Below are positions 53,477 to 63,220 of a stretch of DNA of 64,000 bases, one piece after another. The number at the start of each line of letters is the position of its first letter. Position 1 is the first letter of the stretch. The notes under the pieces are model-generated. The model worked only from the letters and a program-made list of their open reading frames with translations. It made no database searches and was not told the DNA's origin. Both the position numbers and the translations under genes were made by a program. Where the stretch lies: positions 1,174,337-1,238,336 of the forward strand of contig JAIZWK010000001.1 in NCBI GenBank assembly GCA_021498095.1, written 5' to 3'. This DNA comes from Candidatus Harpocratesius repetitus (GTDB lineage Archaea > Asgardarchaeota > Lokiarchaeia > Sigyniarchaeales > Promethearchaeaceae).

Positions 53477-54631
53477 ATGTCTGGTATTCATATATTCCAA
53501 AAATCTTTTAAATATCTAACAAATCATGTTCGCTACACCATCGAAAATTTGAATCACAGTAAGTTACTTCGAATTTTTGAAATTTTGATTCAAACCCGGA
53601 AAGATCAAGAAAATGGTCAAGCAAAAATGATTATGGTCGATGGTCAAGGTAGGTCCTTGCAAAGTTTACTCCTTACAGAAGATTGTCTTGAACATAATGG
53701 ATTTAATATTATTCTTCCAGTTTCTAATGCGAATTTGCGACCATGGCAACCTGGAGATGTATTTATTTTTAACACAGGTTCAGGTTCTGGTTCTCCATTA
53801 GCTCATGCTAGGGCAGCTAAGAAAATTGGATTACAAGTATTTGGGATGAGTTACAATCCAGAAATGGAAAAGGAATTTGAAAATGTTTTGATTTTAAGAA
53901 GAAATGAAAATCGAAATAAGCAACTAGCACCATTAGGAACAGAATTTGAGATATCATCTGCTATTATTGGTGTATGTTTAGCATATTCTGTAAAAGATAC
54001 TCCCGAAGAATCATTAATAGAATTCAACAAAAGCACAGAGAAGATCCTAAAACTTTATGATGCTACATATGATTATCTGGAAGAAGAAGTAGAATCTATA
54101 ATGTCCTTTATTAACTTAGTTTCTAAATATATTCCAGCATCTAACAGGAAAAAAGTATATTTCCTTGGTGTAGGGCGTAATGAGATAATAAATAGGATTG
54201 CTGCGATTAGATATGGTCATTTACATAAAGATCCAGATAGTGATCTGACAGTGATTTATGAAGGACATTGGGATCTACGACAAAGAGGTGATCTTGCAAT
54301 CATCTTATCAGGTTCAGGTGCTACTTCTCAGACATTAACATTTGCAAATCAAGCATTTATATCAGGAATGCATATTTTTGGGGTTACTTCATTTCATGAA
54401 TCAGATCTAGCCCAATTTACTCGGCGTGTTGATGGATGTTTGGTACTCCCAGGACGAGAAGATTTTGTATCTATGTACAACCAACCAGTCCATCGTCGTC
54501 ATAACTACTTTCCTGCTTTTGAATTAAATTGCTATATCACGTTTGATGCGCTATTAGCTCAAATTGCATATAATTTTGATATAGCGGAAGTAGATATGAA
54601 AGCCAGTCACAGACCTAAAGTACTTGAATAA
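53477..54631 (+). CDS. Protein with two SIS (sugar isomerase) domains
   Basis: 384 aa from ATG 53477 with CCGAGGT 14 nt upstream; a GTG at 53441 is possible. Two SIS-like domains in tandem: around 60-140, VDGQGRSLQSLLLTEDCLEH with GDVFIFNTGSGSGSPLAHAR; and around 235-330, VYFLGVGRNEIINRIAAIR with GDLAIILSGSGATSQTLTFA. Each keeps the GxG and the SGSGxT/S phosphate-binding loop. It resembles 6-phospho-3-hexuloisomerase-like proteins but is doubled. It may isomerise a sugar phosphate or act as a sugar-phosphate sensor. Confidence 0.75.
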   Translation: MSGIHIFQKSFKYLTNHVRYTIENLNHSKLLRIFEILIQTRKDQENGQAKMIMVDGQGRSLQSLLLTEDCLEHNGFNIILPVSNANLRPWQPGDVFIFNTGSGSGSPLAHARAAKKIGLQVFGMSYNPEMEKEFENVLILRRNENRNKQLAPLGTEFEISSAIIGVCLAYSVKDTPEESLIEFNKSTEKILKLYDATYDYLEEEVESIMSFINLVSKYIPASNRKKVYFLGVGRNEIINRIAAIRYGHLHKDPDSDLTVIYEGHWDLRQRGDLAIILSGSGATSQTLTFANQAFISGMHIFGVTSFHESDLAQFTRRVDGCLVLPGREDFVSMYNQPVHRRHNYFPAFELNCYITFDALLAQIAYNFDIAEVDMKASHRPKVLE

Positions 54632-54727
54632 TCTTTTTCTGATTCGATTTTTCCTGTTTTTTCATCTTTTTACAACTTTTTTTTTTGATATTAAGAATTA
54701 ATAGGAGAGAAAAATAACAATTTTATT

Positions 54728-55513
54728 ATGGTAAAGCAAAAACTATCTGAATTTGAAAGCATCGGACAAAAATATGCCCAGATACTGAATAAAACTATGA
54801 AAATTAAATCAGTGGATGATTTTCTTCTCTATTCTATTGATGAAATTGAATCTCGCACCCAAATCGATAGAGAACGAATTAAACAATGGTCGGATTTAAT
54901 CGATTTGTTTCAAATTCCCAATTTAAATGCACGCGAATGTGAATTACTCTATTATGCAAACATAAATTCAGTAGAAGAGCTAAGTCGTAGACAATCCTTG
55001 CGTATATTCTATAAATTGCGCGAATTAGATACAGAAACACGATTTATTGTCCTTTCATTTCCAACATTTGCACAAATCGATGAATGGATTTATTTTGCAA
55101 AACATATGAATAAACGCATTAAATATGGCTTAAATATTCCAATTGTATTGTTTCCAATGGTAAATCTTGATGTGGCAAGTGAATTCAAAAAATTTAGCAT
55201 ATATACTGCACAACACTTAATTGAAAAGAAAGATCAAATCTCAAAACTGCATAAAAAAGTGCATCTTAAGAAGCGAGATTTTCATAAATTATTAGAAATG
55301 ATTAATTTTATTCAAATTCCTGGAATGGATATCTATTTTGCGAAGGTTTTTTTTGAAGCTGGAATCACTTCAATTCAACAACTTAAAACAACTAGTGCAT
55401 CTGAAATTTATGAACAAGTAAAAGTAATTCAAAAGAAAAATGAGCCAATTTTAGAAGAATTGACAGAATCTTTAATAAAGCAATTTCAACAATATGAAGG
55501 AGGGTTTGAATAA
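54728..55513 (+). CDS. Helix-hairpin-helix (DUF4332-like) protein
   Basis: 261 aa with no signal or membrane segment. Two similar HhH-like units (DUF4332 style): IPNLNARECELLYYANINSV at about 79-98 and IPGMDIYFAKVFFEAGITSI at about 201-220, both followed by EEL/QQL and a helix. DUF4332 proteins often accompany membrane or nucleic-acid associated genes. Its stop codon TAA overlaps the ATG of the 1209-aa gene by one base (TAATG), so the two are translationally coupled and may interact. Confidence 0.72.
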   Translation: MVKQKLSEFESIGQKYAQILNKTMKIKSVDDFLLYSIDEIESRTQIDRERIKQWSDLIDLFQIPNLNARECELLYYANINSVEELSRRQSLRIFYKLRELDTETRFIVLSFPTFAQIDEWIYFAKHMNKRIKYGLNIPIVLFPMVNLDVASEFKKFSIYTAQHLIEKKDQISKLHKKVHLKKRDFHKLLEMINFIQIPGMDIYFAKVFFEAGITSIQQLKTTSASEIYEQVKVIQKKNEPILEELTESLIKQFQQYEGGFE

Positions 55514-58500
55514 TGGAACAGCAAGATCTCATTATTTTAGGTATTTATGCCGTAATTTTCTTGATCACCTTTTTAATTGGATTTTTAATGGTAAGGAAAA
55601 ATCTAGCAGAAATTAATCGAATTGAAAAAGAGAAATTTGATTTAGGCGATTATGGAGCCATGATTAGTTTTGGTTTAATGTTTGGTCTATCTCTTCTATT
55701 TATCTGCAATTTGATTTTAGAGGTTATTCAACCTGGAGAATATATTGGAATTGCAGGTTATATCCTTACTACTATGTTAATTATATTGGTTATATATCCT
55801 CTTTGGGAAGCTTTCTTTTTAGGAAGACCTACGAGTGATTCTGTTCATGATTTTCATAAATTTCTTGAATCAAAGATTTTAGATCGCTTTCAAGGAACTA
55901 TGGCGTATGTAGTTTCATTTATAATTTTCATTGTCATCTATATCGTTCCTATTATCTTAATTTGGTATTTTTCTTCTATTTCGATTGCTCAAGTTGCATT
56001 TATGTGGTTTTTAATCTTTCCTCTGTTTTTCCTTAATTATTTTGCTTCTCAAGGCCAAGTTAGTGGTATAATTCAAGCTACATATAGGAAAAATATTCCA
56101 AAAGAAATTATATCTAGTTCTCATTTAGGTCAAAGCACCATGAAACGAGTTTTAAATATATTTTTTATTATAATTGCATGGACTCCATTTGTTTTATCCT
56201 TTTATAATTTCTTTAATCCAATCTTGAAGGCAATTAATGGTTACACATTTACAGAGAAAGATAAAATGATGGGTTATCTGTCAATCTTAACTACTGTTCC
56301 ATTTGGAATTAAAGGATTTTTCCAAAAATTCTGGAATAAAAAAGCGAAGACAAAAATCATTGATTATATTTTCGGAGGTTATATTTTTATCTCTCTGGCT
56401 GTTAATATGCTATTAAATTTTGTTCAAATAGAAAAAGCAGTTGTTACTAGTATATTTCAAACTAATCTTCTTCTTGCACCAATTCAACCAATTTTTGAAA
56501 ATTATAGTATTCTAGTCCCACTAATTGTAGTTCAATCTTTTATCACCATTGTTTTTGGAACTTATACTTTATTGCAAAGAAATTCTGATTTTCACTCCGA
56601 CATTCGATTGCAAGCTACATCTTTAGCTTATGGTGATTTTGAAATTGCAGAGATTATAAAAGCAACTAAATCACGAAAATCTATAAAAAGTAAGAGCGAA
56701 AAAGCAATAGAAAAAGAATTGGAAGATCAGAAAAAGAATAGAAAAGGTAAAAAACAGACAAAAACTAAAGATAAAAAATCGAAAATCAAGCATGATATTC
56801 TCACATTATATAAATCAATTCTACTTCCATCAGTTTATAGTGAACATGGTGTGGATCTTAATGAACAGATCCGCTTGAAGGCTGAACAGTATCTTTACTT
56901 AATAGCAATTGAGAATCAAGAAGAAGCAGAAAAAATTGTATCATTTTTATTTAAAATGTCACTGAATTCAGAACAATATCAGAATAACTTAATGAATAGA
57001 AATAAGTTTAATAATCGTGAAGCTATAGGACTTCTAGGAGAAATTGGTGCAGAATATCCCAATATTGTCTTAGAACGATTAATTAAGGCTCTTTCATATA
57101 ATGATATTCGAACACAAAGACATATTTTGGATGCTTTAGGTGATATAGGGGAAACAAAGGAGAATTTACTCTTGATTCTTGGAAAAATAAGACCACTTCT
57201 CGTTGATAAACGCACTGAGGTAAGAACAGCCGCGTTTCAAGCTATTACTGAAATGGTTCTTGAAGGTCAAAATCAAGATAAAGAATTTGTGGGAGAAATT
57301 CTTAGAGTTGTATATGGTATTTTGAATGATGAATTTAGTAATTCAGAAGCCATCGATTCTGCTTTCGAAGCTCTAGTTCAAATGAGCGCAAAAATTGCAG
57401 ATGACTTATCTATTGAAAAAATAGTTCCATTTTTAGAATATAATGAAGGAAATGACAAAGATACGATAGAATATATAATTCAAAATGCTTTAGTTGTGCT
57501 TTCATACATGGTATACTACAATATAGATACATTTCCACTTGAAAAAGTTCGCTCATTTTTGAAAGATGAACGCTCATTTTTACGATATGTAGCTGCTGAT
57601 GCTGTGGGAAACTACATTTTAAAAGGACCAGAAGAGGCAAAAGAAGAAATCTTAGTTGATCTAATGATAATGGCTCTTCACGATCCAGATATTGATGTCG
57701 TTCAAATGTGTGCAGAAAGTATCGCGGAATTTCTTATTATGAATAAAAATTATGAACCCACTATTGACGGAAATAAGATTTCAATTATTGATTACTTTAC
57801 TCGAGCATTAACTTCATCTGAACCAAAGGTAGCAGAAAATGCTTCAGAAGCTCTTAAAATGATTTCTCCAATGTATGATGAAATTGATATTTATCCCAGA
57901 CTTGAACCTCATCTAAATGGAGACAACCTGGAATTAATCAGAGATTGTCTGCATGTGATTGCACTTTCAGATAGTGAAGAGCATTTAAGCGCAAATCTGG
58001 AAATCATCTATAAATTAACCCGTCATCATGATGCCAGCGTTCGAGATAAAGCTGTTTATACTCTTGGAATGATTTCAAAAAATAGACCTGATATAGATGA
58101 AAAAATTGTTTTTGAACGACTTGATGATGAAGACCCTCAAGTTCGTCAAGAAGCTATTTTTGCTTTAGGGAAAATTGGGATTAAAAAACCGTTAGAAGTT
58201 ACTCCAGAACTCATTCAACGTTTTTTCCAACTTGATAAAGAATCGGAGCAGTTCATAAGTGAGATTGAACTCTATGCGGAATCCTTAGGTGTTATTGGTT
58301 CGCATCATCCATCAAATGAAATTATCATTTCTTTACAAGCTACTTTAATGGGTGATACAAATGTATTTGCTAAAGATGTTATTGCTCGTGCTTTAGGGGC
58401 AATTGGTCATGGAATGATAAAATCAGGAGTTGCAATTAGACGAATTGAAGATGAAGCATTTTTAAATCGGATTTCTTGGTTAAAGATAGTAAGGAAGAAA

Positions 58501-59142
58501 GAATATACTATTGGTAATCTCATTATCTTTTTAATTGAAGCGCTTCAATTGAAAGGAATCCCAAACAGCGTGATGAATGAAATTAGCGATGCAATTCAAG
58601 ATTTACTTCCTGTCTTTTTATTTGCAAAGTATGAAGATGAAGATCCAACCAGTAATAAAACTCTTGAGATTATTAAAAAATTGTTAGCCCAAGCTTACTA
58701 CGCAAATTATAATAACGAGATTTTGGAAACAATTGATCGTATCGATTCGATGATTAGTTTTAAGAAATATTTTGAAGAAAAGGATCCAAGAATTAAGGAT
58801 CAATTTCTCTTTTATGCAAAACAATATACTCCAGATGGTAAACAATTTTTCGATCAAGGTAATCTCTTTTCAATATTAGCAGAAGATGATCCGACTTATT
58901 TAGCATATGCATTGAAATCATATGAGATTGCTGTCGATCTTTCACCATATGAATATTACACTCCAAGTTGTTTATTAAAGATGGGTGAGATTTATCGAAA
59001 TACTGAGGAATATAAGGCTGCTGAGAAAATGTTTGCAGAAGCTTTAGAATTATTCTCTTCGATGGATGAAGTAGATCAGATGAAATACGTGGAAGATGCT
59101 TTATCTTCTGTTCGAAAGAATCTTTCAAACACAGCAAAGTAA
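55513..59142 (+). CDS. Large membrane protein with HEAT repeats and TPR tail
   Basis: 1209 aa. Residues ~1-360 contain eight or nine membrane helices (for example LIILGIYAVIFLITFLIGF and MAYVVSFIIFIVIYIVPIIL). A Lys-rich linker (RKSIKSKSEKAIEKELEDQK) leads to a cytoplasmic array of HEAT-like repeats from about 420 to 1000, such as IGLLGEIGAEYPNIVLERLI, ILDALGDIGETKENLLLILG, VYTLGMISKNRPDIDEKIV and AIFALGKIGIKKPLEVTPEL. The end (about 1135-1200) is TPR-like (YALKSYEIAVDL, CLLKMGEIYRNTEEYKAAEK). This is a membrane-anchored scaffold, unusual outside Asgard archaea and eukaryotes. No enzymatic motif seen. Confidence 0.8.
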   Translation: MEQQDLIILGIYAVIFLITFLIGFLMVRKNLAEINRIEKEKFDLGDYGAMISFGLMFGLSLLFICNLILEVIQPGEYIGIAGYILTTMLIILVIYPLWEAFFLGRPTSDSVHDFHKFLESKILDRFQGTMAYVVSFIIFIVIYIVPIILIWYFSSISIAQVAFMWFLIFPLFFLNYFASQGQVSGIIQATYRKNIPKEIISSSHLGQSTMKRVLNIFFIIIAWTPFVLSFYNFFNPILKAINGYTFTEKDKMMGYLSILTTVPFGIKGFFQKFWNKKAKTKIIDYIFGGYIFISLAVNMLLNFVQIEKAVVTSIFQTNLLLAPIQPIFENYSILVPLIVVQSFITIVFGTYTLLQRNSDFHSDIRLQATSLAYGDFEIAEIIKATKSRKSIKSKSEKAIEKELEDQKKNRKGKKQTKTKDKKSKIKHDILTLYKSILLPSVYSEHGVDLNEQIRLKAEQYLYLIAIENQEEAEKIVSFLFKMSLNSEQYQNNLMNRNKFNNREAIGLLGEIGAEYPNIVLERLIKALSYNDIRTQRHILDALGDIGETKENLLLILGKIRPLLVDKRTEVRTAAFQAITEMVLEGQNQDKEFVGEILRVVYGILNDEFSNSEAIDSAFEALVQMSAKIADDLSIEKIVPFLEYNEGNDKDTIEYIIQNALVVLSYMVYYNIDTFPLEKVRSFLKDERSFLRYVAADAVGNYILKGPEEAKEEILVDLMIMALHDPDIDVVQMCAESIAEFLIMNKNYEPTIDGNKISIIDYFTRALTSSEPKVAENASEALKMISPMYDEIDIYPRLEPHLNGDNLELIRDCLHVIALSDSEEHLSANLEIIYKLTRHHDASVRDKAVYTLGMISKNRPDIDEKIVFERLDDEDPQVRQEAIFALGKIGIKKPLEVTPELIQRFFQLDKESEQFISEIELYAESLGVIGSHHPSNEIIISLQATLMGDTNVFAKDVIARALGAIGHGMIKSGVAIRRIEDEAFLNRISWLKIVRKKEYTIGNLIIFLIEALQLKGIPNSVMNEISDAIQDLLPVFLFAKYEDEDPTSNKTLEIIKKLLAQAYYANYNNEILETIDRIDSMISFKKYFEEKDPRIKDQFLFYAKQYTPDGKQFFDQGNLFSILAEDDPTYLAYALKSYEIAVDLSPYEYYTPSCLLKMGEIYRNTEEYKAAEKMFAEALELFSSMDEVDQMKYVEDALSSVRKNLSNTAK

Positions 59143-59247
59143 TAGGGATAATTTATCACTTAACTTTAATATTCTTTACCTTTTTTAGAGTCTTTTGATT
59201 TTTAATTTTTCGACACCTTTAAATCACTTGGATTCTTCGCTACAATT

Positions 59248-59745
59248 ATGGGAAAACCCCTTTTTATAATAAAACATATTCCTTTTCATGAATTAGAGCA
59301 ATATTATAAGCAAGAAAAGAATGCTCGAGTAAAAACAAAAATACTTGCAGTCATACAACTATACTTTGGGAAATCTACACTCGAAACAGCCTTCCATGTT
59401 CATTCCTCCCCTCAATCAGTAAGGAAATGGATTCATCAATGGAATAAAGATAGGATGAAAGGTTTACAACCCATAAAACGTGCAAAAGTTTATTCTTTAT
59501 TATCGGAAGAACAAGAAAAACAAATTAAGAAAGATATTAAACAATCTCCCCGAAAACAAGGATATTCCTTTAGTAATTGGCATTTAAAAGACATAAAAGG
59601 ACATATAAAAAAAAAATATGACATTGATATGTCAATTTCAGGGGTTTGGCGAATGATGAAACGATGGGATTACACATTGTTAGTACCAAGACCAATGCCT
59701 GCAAAAGCAGACGAAAAAAAAAAGATCAATTTCGACACGAAATGA
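59248..59745 (+). CDS. IS630 transposase, frame 1 (N-terminal HTH part)
   Basis: 165 aa if read to the frame-1 stop codon; the natural product is probably the frameshifted fusion. The DNA-binding part is SSPQSVRKWIHQWNKD, as in the first HTH of IS630/Tc1 transposases; the second unit is SISGVWRMMKRW. The tail after the A10 run (INFDTK) is out-of-family. Alone it would be a DNA-binding inhibitor of transposition. Confidence 0.8.
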   Translation: MGKPLFIIKHIPFHELEQYYKQEKNARVKTKILAVIQLYFGKSTLETAFHVHSSPQSVRKWIHQWNKDRMKGLQPIKRAKVYSLLSEEQEKQIKKDIKQSPRKQGYSFSNWHLKDIKGHIKKKYDIDMSISGVWRMMKRWDYTLLVPRPMPAKADEKKKINFDTK

Positions 59746-60308
59746 AAGAGCTTGTAAATAACTTAAATGAAAACGAATCGATTTTATTCCAAGACGAAAG
59801 TTCCTTCTATTTTTCCCCCGAACCACGTCGTATATGGGCACCAAAGGGATCAAAACCAATTCTCCGAATACACAGCGGAAAAAAACGGTTAAATGTAATC
59901 GGTGCAATTGATCCTATCCAAAGGCGCGGATATTTTCAATATATTAAAAATTTAGACGTAGTTAATTTTGGGCAATTTCTTCGTGGAATTCTTGCACAAT
60001 ATCCTGAAAATCATAAAATTTATATGATTTTAGATAATGCACGATCGCATCATGCAAAAATGCTTCAAAAATGGTTACAAATAAACAATTATCGTCTAAA
60101 ATTAAAGTTTTTACCGCCCTATTCTCCTGATCTGAATCCGATCGAAGGTATTTGGAAAGATGCAAAGAGTAAAGCAACATACAACGAATTTTATGAAAAA
60201 TTTGAAGAATTTCAATCTTCTTTATCCAAAACTTTGCACGAATTGAGTTCAGATGATGAAAAACTAGCATTACGATGTAATTTGGAAAAATATAGAATTA
60301 ATTCATAA
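59646..60308 (+). CDS. IS630 transposase, frame 2 (DDE catalytic part)
   Basis: Frame 2 is open from 59646 but the true entry is the slip at about 59724, giving 194 residues of the fusion. DDE motifs: LFQDESSFYF, IYMILDNARSHHAK and PPYSPDLNPIEGIWKD, with 36 residues between the second Asp and the Glu. No start codon with a ribosome-binding site lies at the entry, which supports frameshift expression. Confidence 0.8.
   Translation: MANDETMGLHIVSTKTNACKSRRKKKDQFRHEMKELVNNLNENESILFQDESSFYFSPEPRRIWAPKGSKPILRIHSGKKRLNVIGAIDPIQRRGYFQYIKNLDVVNFGQFLRGILAQYPENHKIYMILDNARSHHAKMLQKWLQINNYRLKLKFLPPYSPDLNPIEGIWKDAKSKATYNEFYEKFEEFQSSLSKTLHELSSDDEKLALRCNLEKYRINS
59714..59724 (+). promoter_or_regulatory. 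Slippery site for -1 frameshift: A10 run followed by G
   Basis: In frame 1 the codons are GAA AAA AAA AAG, so the last seven bases form A-AAA-AAG, the canonical -1 heptamer known from dnaX and many IS elements. A shift here joins frame 1 to frame 2 exactly where IS630 sequence identity continues (EKKK then DQFRHEM). Polymerase slippage on the A10 run is an alternative mechanism. Confidence 0.7.
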
Positions 60309-60609
60309 CTTTATAATCAAATGGATAGCCAAATGGACCAAAGTCATTTTCAATATACTTTAAACAGTCTTCTAAAGTTCCTTCATGAACTGTGTACCAT
60401 TTTAGGTTGTGGCGTTGCCAATCGGCGGTGCAATGTGTCAATTTTTCTTCAAATAAAGTGATTCTCGCAAAAATAAATTCTTCGTATTTCCCATTTATCA
60501 GTGGCTCTATTTTACGGGCACGATGTTCTAATGTTGATGCTGTTGGCTCGCTTGGATTATCTTTTAAGTCGTTTGGAAGCGGAATCAGATTGGTTACAAT
60601 TAACCACAC
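60298..60609 (-). CDS. Hypothetical protein or fragment, 103 aa
   Basis: Minus-strand frame whose stop overlaps the transposase stop. ASTLEHRARKIEPLINGKYE, FARITLFEEKLTHCTADWQ and WYTVHEGTLEDCLKYIEND read like a real globular protein, unlike the opposite strand over most of this stretch. Its first ~25 codons overlap the plus-strand pseudogene. No family recognised. Possibly a gene truncated by the insertion sequence. Confidence 0.4.
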   Translation of the reverse strand: MWLIVTNLIPLPNDLKDNPSEPTASTLEHRARKIEPLINGKYEEFIFARITLFEEKLTHCTADWQRHNLKWYTVHEGTLEDCLKYIENDFGPFGYPFDYKVMN

Positions 60610-61425
60610 CCTCTCAATTTATTGCTAACTTGCCAGAAGATTACAATTTTGAAGAGCTTACTTCAATTCCTGATGGCCAGGCTCATTGGATGCAGCAACC
60701 TTGTCAAGATCAAGGGTATATGGATTGGTTTGATTTTAATGCAAATGATATCGATCTACAAGAATTTCGTTCTGAATTTTCAAAGGTTCGAAATCGATTA
60801 ATGTTCATTCAATCTGCTATAGATGAAGCTTTGAATGCAGAAAAGAAGAGAAGCGCAGAGAGATTGATGAGTTATGCTGAATTTGTTTTTGCTGCCAATC
60901 AATTTGAGTTTGGATGTGTTGGAGTGAAACCTGATTGGTTTTATAGAGCAAAAAGCGCGCTTCTCACAGCAGAAGCCGCATATTATGCATTAAATCCTTC
61001 TCTATCCCTTATAAGAAATATTATTTTCGGGACTTAAGGGAATAAATTACACCGAAATTAATGAGAATTCAATTAGAAAATACTGTGTACTTAACACATT
61101 AGATAACGTAGGAGTTGAAATTCAAATTCAAGATGGAAATGACTTGAATTTTACTAAGGATAAAATTGATCCCATGTTTGCATTTGGTTTCCATTTATCT
61201 CTTCCAAGTATTGAGCCAGATCAGACTTATCAGATTGTAATTTCTCTCAAGGGAATTCAAAGCATTCAAATAAACGATCAAAATAATATTAGTGATGATG
61301 CTTATAGTGACGATAAATCTGAAGGTTTAACAAATTTGATCCCAGGTTATCGCTCCTTAATGTTTCCTTCGTTTGCTTTTATTGCAATAGTCATTTTGGT
61401 TGTTAAACAAAAATCTGAGATATAA
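60477..61425 (+). pseudogene. Broken gene for a secreted, C-terminally anchored protein
   Basis: Three frames join into one protein-like sequence: from about 60501 LARLDYLLSRLEAESDWLQ to SLSLIRNIIFG (stop at 61035), then a shift to LKGINYTEINENSIR, and a second shift near 61079 to YCVLNTLDNVGVEIQIQ, ending with a C-terminal membrane segment GYRSLMFPSFAFIAIVILVV and KQKSEI. The anchored tail is typical of archaeal surface proteins. No signal peptide or start survives next to the insertion sequence. Two frameshifts could also be sequencing errors. Function unknown. Confidence 0.5.
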
Positions 61426-61478
61426 TTCTTTTTTTTTAATAAAATTTATTATCACTGCTCCCCTTATGGTATTTGTAA

Positions 61479-63062
61479 GTGATAGGCGTGGATTCGTTAA
61501 GTTTAGAGCGTTCAGCGGGGATTTTACTTCATCCTACTTGTTTATATACTCCCTATGGAATTGGAGATTTAGGTCCTCAAGCATATTCTTTTATAGAATT
61601 TTTACAAAAAGCCGGACAGAAATTTTGGCAGATATTACCTCTTGGGCCTACTGGATATGCTGATTCCCCATATCAAACTCTTTCAGCTTTTGCTGGAAAT
61701 CCTTTATTAATTTCTCCTGATGGTTTAGTTTCACTCAAATTACTCTCCAAAAATGAGATCTTGGAAAAATTAATCGATTCAGATTTACCCTCTTTTAGTA
61801 ATTTTACCAATTCTGTAAAAAAATGGAAACAAGCCAAAAAAGTAGATTACCCTAAAGCTTATAAGTTTAAAGAAGGAATTTTACAGAAATCTTACCAAAA
61901 TTTTATCCAAAATCCAAATAAATTTACCCGCTTAAAAAAAGAATTTACAATATTTTGTAAAGAAAATCATGATTGGTTAGATGATTATGTCTTGTTTTAT
62001 TCGATTAAAAACAGTCAACAATTACGCTCATGGATAGAATGGCCTGAAAAATATGCAAATCGAGATTCTAAAGTTCTTTTTCAATGGAAATCTGATCATC
62101 AAGAAGAATTAGAGTATTTAAAATTTGTTCAATGGTTGTTTTTTTCTCAATGGATGAAATTAAAGCATTATGCAAATTCCAAAGGTATAGAAATTATCGG
62201 AGATATGCCCATTTTTGTCGCACATGATTCTGTAGATGTATGGAGTCATCGAGAACTATTTACAGTGGATAAAGATGGAAATTTAATCTTTCAAGCTGGG
62301 GTTCCGCCAGATTATTTTTCAGAGACAGGGCAGTTATGGGGTAATCCACTTTACAATTGGGATATTATGGCAAAACAACACTTTCAATGGTTTATTCAGC
62401 GATTTAAGCAGATTTTTCAACTTTGTGATTGGATTAGAATCGATCATTTTCGAGGATTTCAAGCTTATTGGAAAATTCCAGCTAGTGAAAAAACAGCAGT
62501 TAATGGAAAATGGATAAAAGCACCTGGATTAGCACTTTTTAACACTATTACTAAATCGTTAGGTAAATTACCTATAATTGCTGAAGATTTAGGAGTGATC
62601 ACTCCTGAAGTTACAGCTTTAAGAAATAGATTTAATTTTCCAGGTATGAAAGTTCTTCAATTTGCATTCACATCTGATGCAAGTAATCCACATCTTCCCC
62701 ATAATATTTCTAAAGATACCATAGCATACACCGGCACACATGATAATGATACAACCTTGGGTTGGTGGCAAAATTATGCAACGGATGAAGAAAAGGCATA
62801 TTTGAAGGAGTATATTGGAATGGAACCTTTAAATATAGTAGAAATTATGATTCGTTTAGTTTACTCTTCAAGAGCAATCGTTGCTATGTTACCGCTCCAA
62901 GATGTATTTGGTCAAGGAAGTGAATCACGTATGAATACTCCCAGTACTACACATGGGAATTGGCAATATCAAATCGATTATGGAATGTTAACAGATGAAA
63001 AAGCATCATGGTTGAAGCATTTAACTGAAATTTATGGAAGAAATTCTGTTTATAATAAATAA
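61479..63062 (+). CDS. malQ: 4-alpha-glucanotransferase (GH77, amylomaltase)
   Basis: 527 aa, GTG start at 61479 or 61488. Transfers alpha-1,4-glucan segments in maltodextrin or glycogen metabolism. Starts ERSAGILLHPTCLYTPYGIGD, with QILPLGPTGYADSPYQ. Catalytic triad: Asp in WIRIDHFRGF (nucleophile), Glu in IIAEDLGVITPEV, and Asp in YTGTHDNDTT. The C-terminal MLPLQDVFGQGSESRMNTP matches the family. Complete and probably active. Confidence 0.95.
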   Translation: MIGVDSLSLERSAGILLHPTCLYTPYGIGDLGPQAYSFIEFLQKAGQKFWQILPLGPTGYADSPYQTLSAFAGNPLLISPDGLVSLKLLSKNEILEKLIDSDLPSFSNFTNSVKKWKQAKKVDYPKAYKFKEGILQKSYQNFIQNPNKFTRLKKEFTIFCKENHDWLDDYVLFYSIKNSQQLRSWIEWPEKYANRDSKVLFQWKSDHQEELEYLKFVQWLFFSQWMKLKHYANSKGIEIIGDMPIFVAHDSVDVWSHRELFTVDKDGNLIFQAGVPPDYFSETGQLWGNPLYNWDIMAKQHFQWFIQRFKQIFQLCDWIRIDHFRGFQAYWKIPASEKTAVNGKWIKAPGLALFNTITKSLGKLPIIAEDLGVITPEVTALRNRFNFPGMKVLQFAFTSDASNPHLPHNISKDTIAYTGTHDNDTTLGWWQNYATDEEKAYLKEYIGMEPLNIVEIMIRLVYSSRAIVAMLPLQDVFGQGSESRMNTPSTTHGNWQYQIDYGMLTDEKASWLKHLTEIYGRNSVYNK

Positions 63063-63220
63063 TTCTCTTTTTCATTATTTCTTTTTGATACTTTCATCTT
63101 TAAATTAATTTACTACTTCAGTGTTGAGTATTATTATTATTTAACTCAAAATACTTTCTTTTATAATTCACCATAACTTTAAATTTTTCATACAGCGTAT
63201 TTAATTAGAGGAATAAAGAG

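Larger units (their letters stand above)
59248..60308 (+). mobile_element. IS630-family insertion sequence transposase, made by -1 frameshifting
   Basis: Two overlapping frames form one transposase of about 353 aa. Frame 1 (59248-59745) has an HTH/winged-helix N-terminus: TLETAFHVHSSPQSVRKWI and DIDMSISGVWRMMKRW. Frame 2 has the DDE core: FQDESSFYF, ILDNARSHH and LNPIEGIWKDAK (Asp, Asp, Glu). Terminal inverted repeats and target duplication are not obvious, so the ends may be eroded or unusual. All three catalytic residues are intact. The downstream gene fragment is broken, consistent with disturbance by the insertion. Confidence 0.85.
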
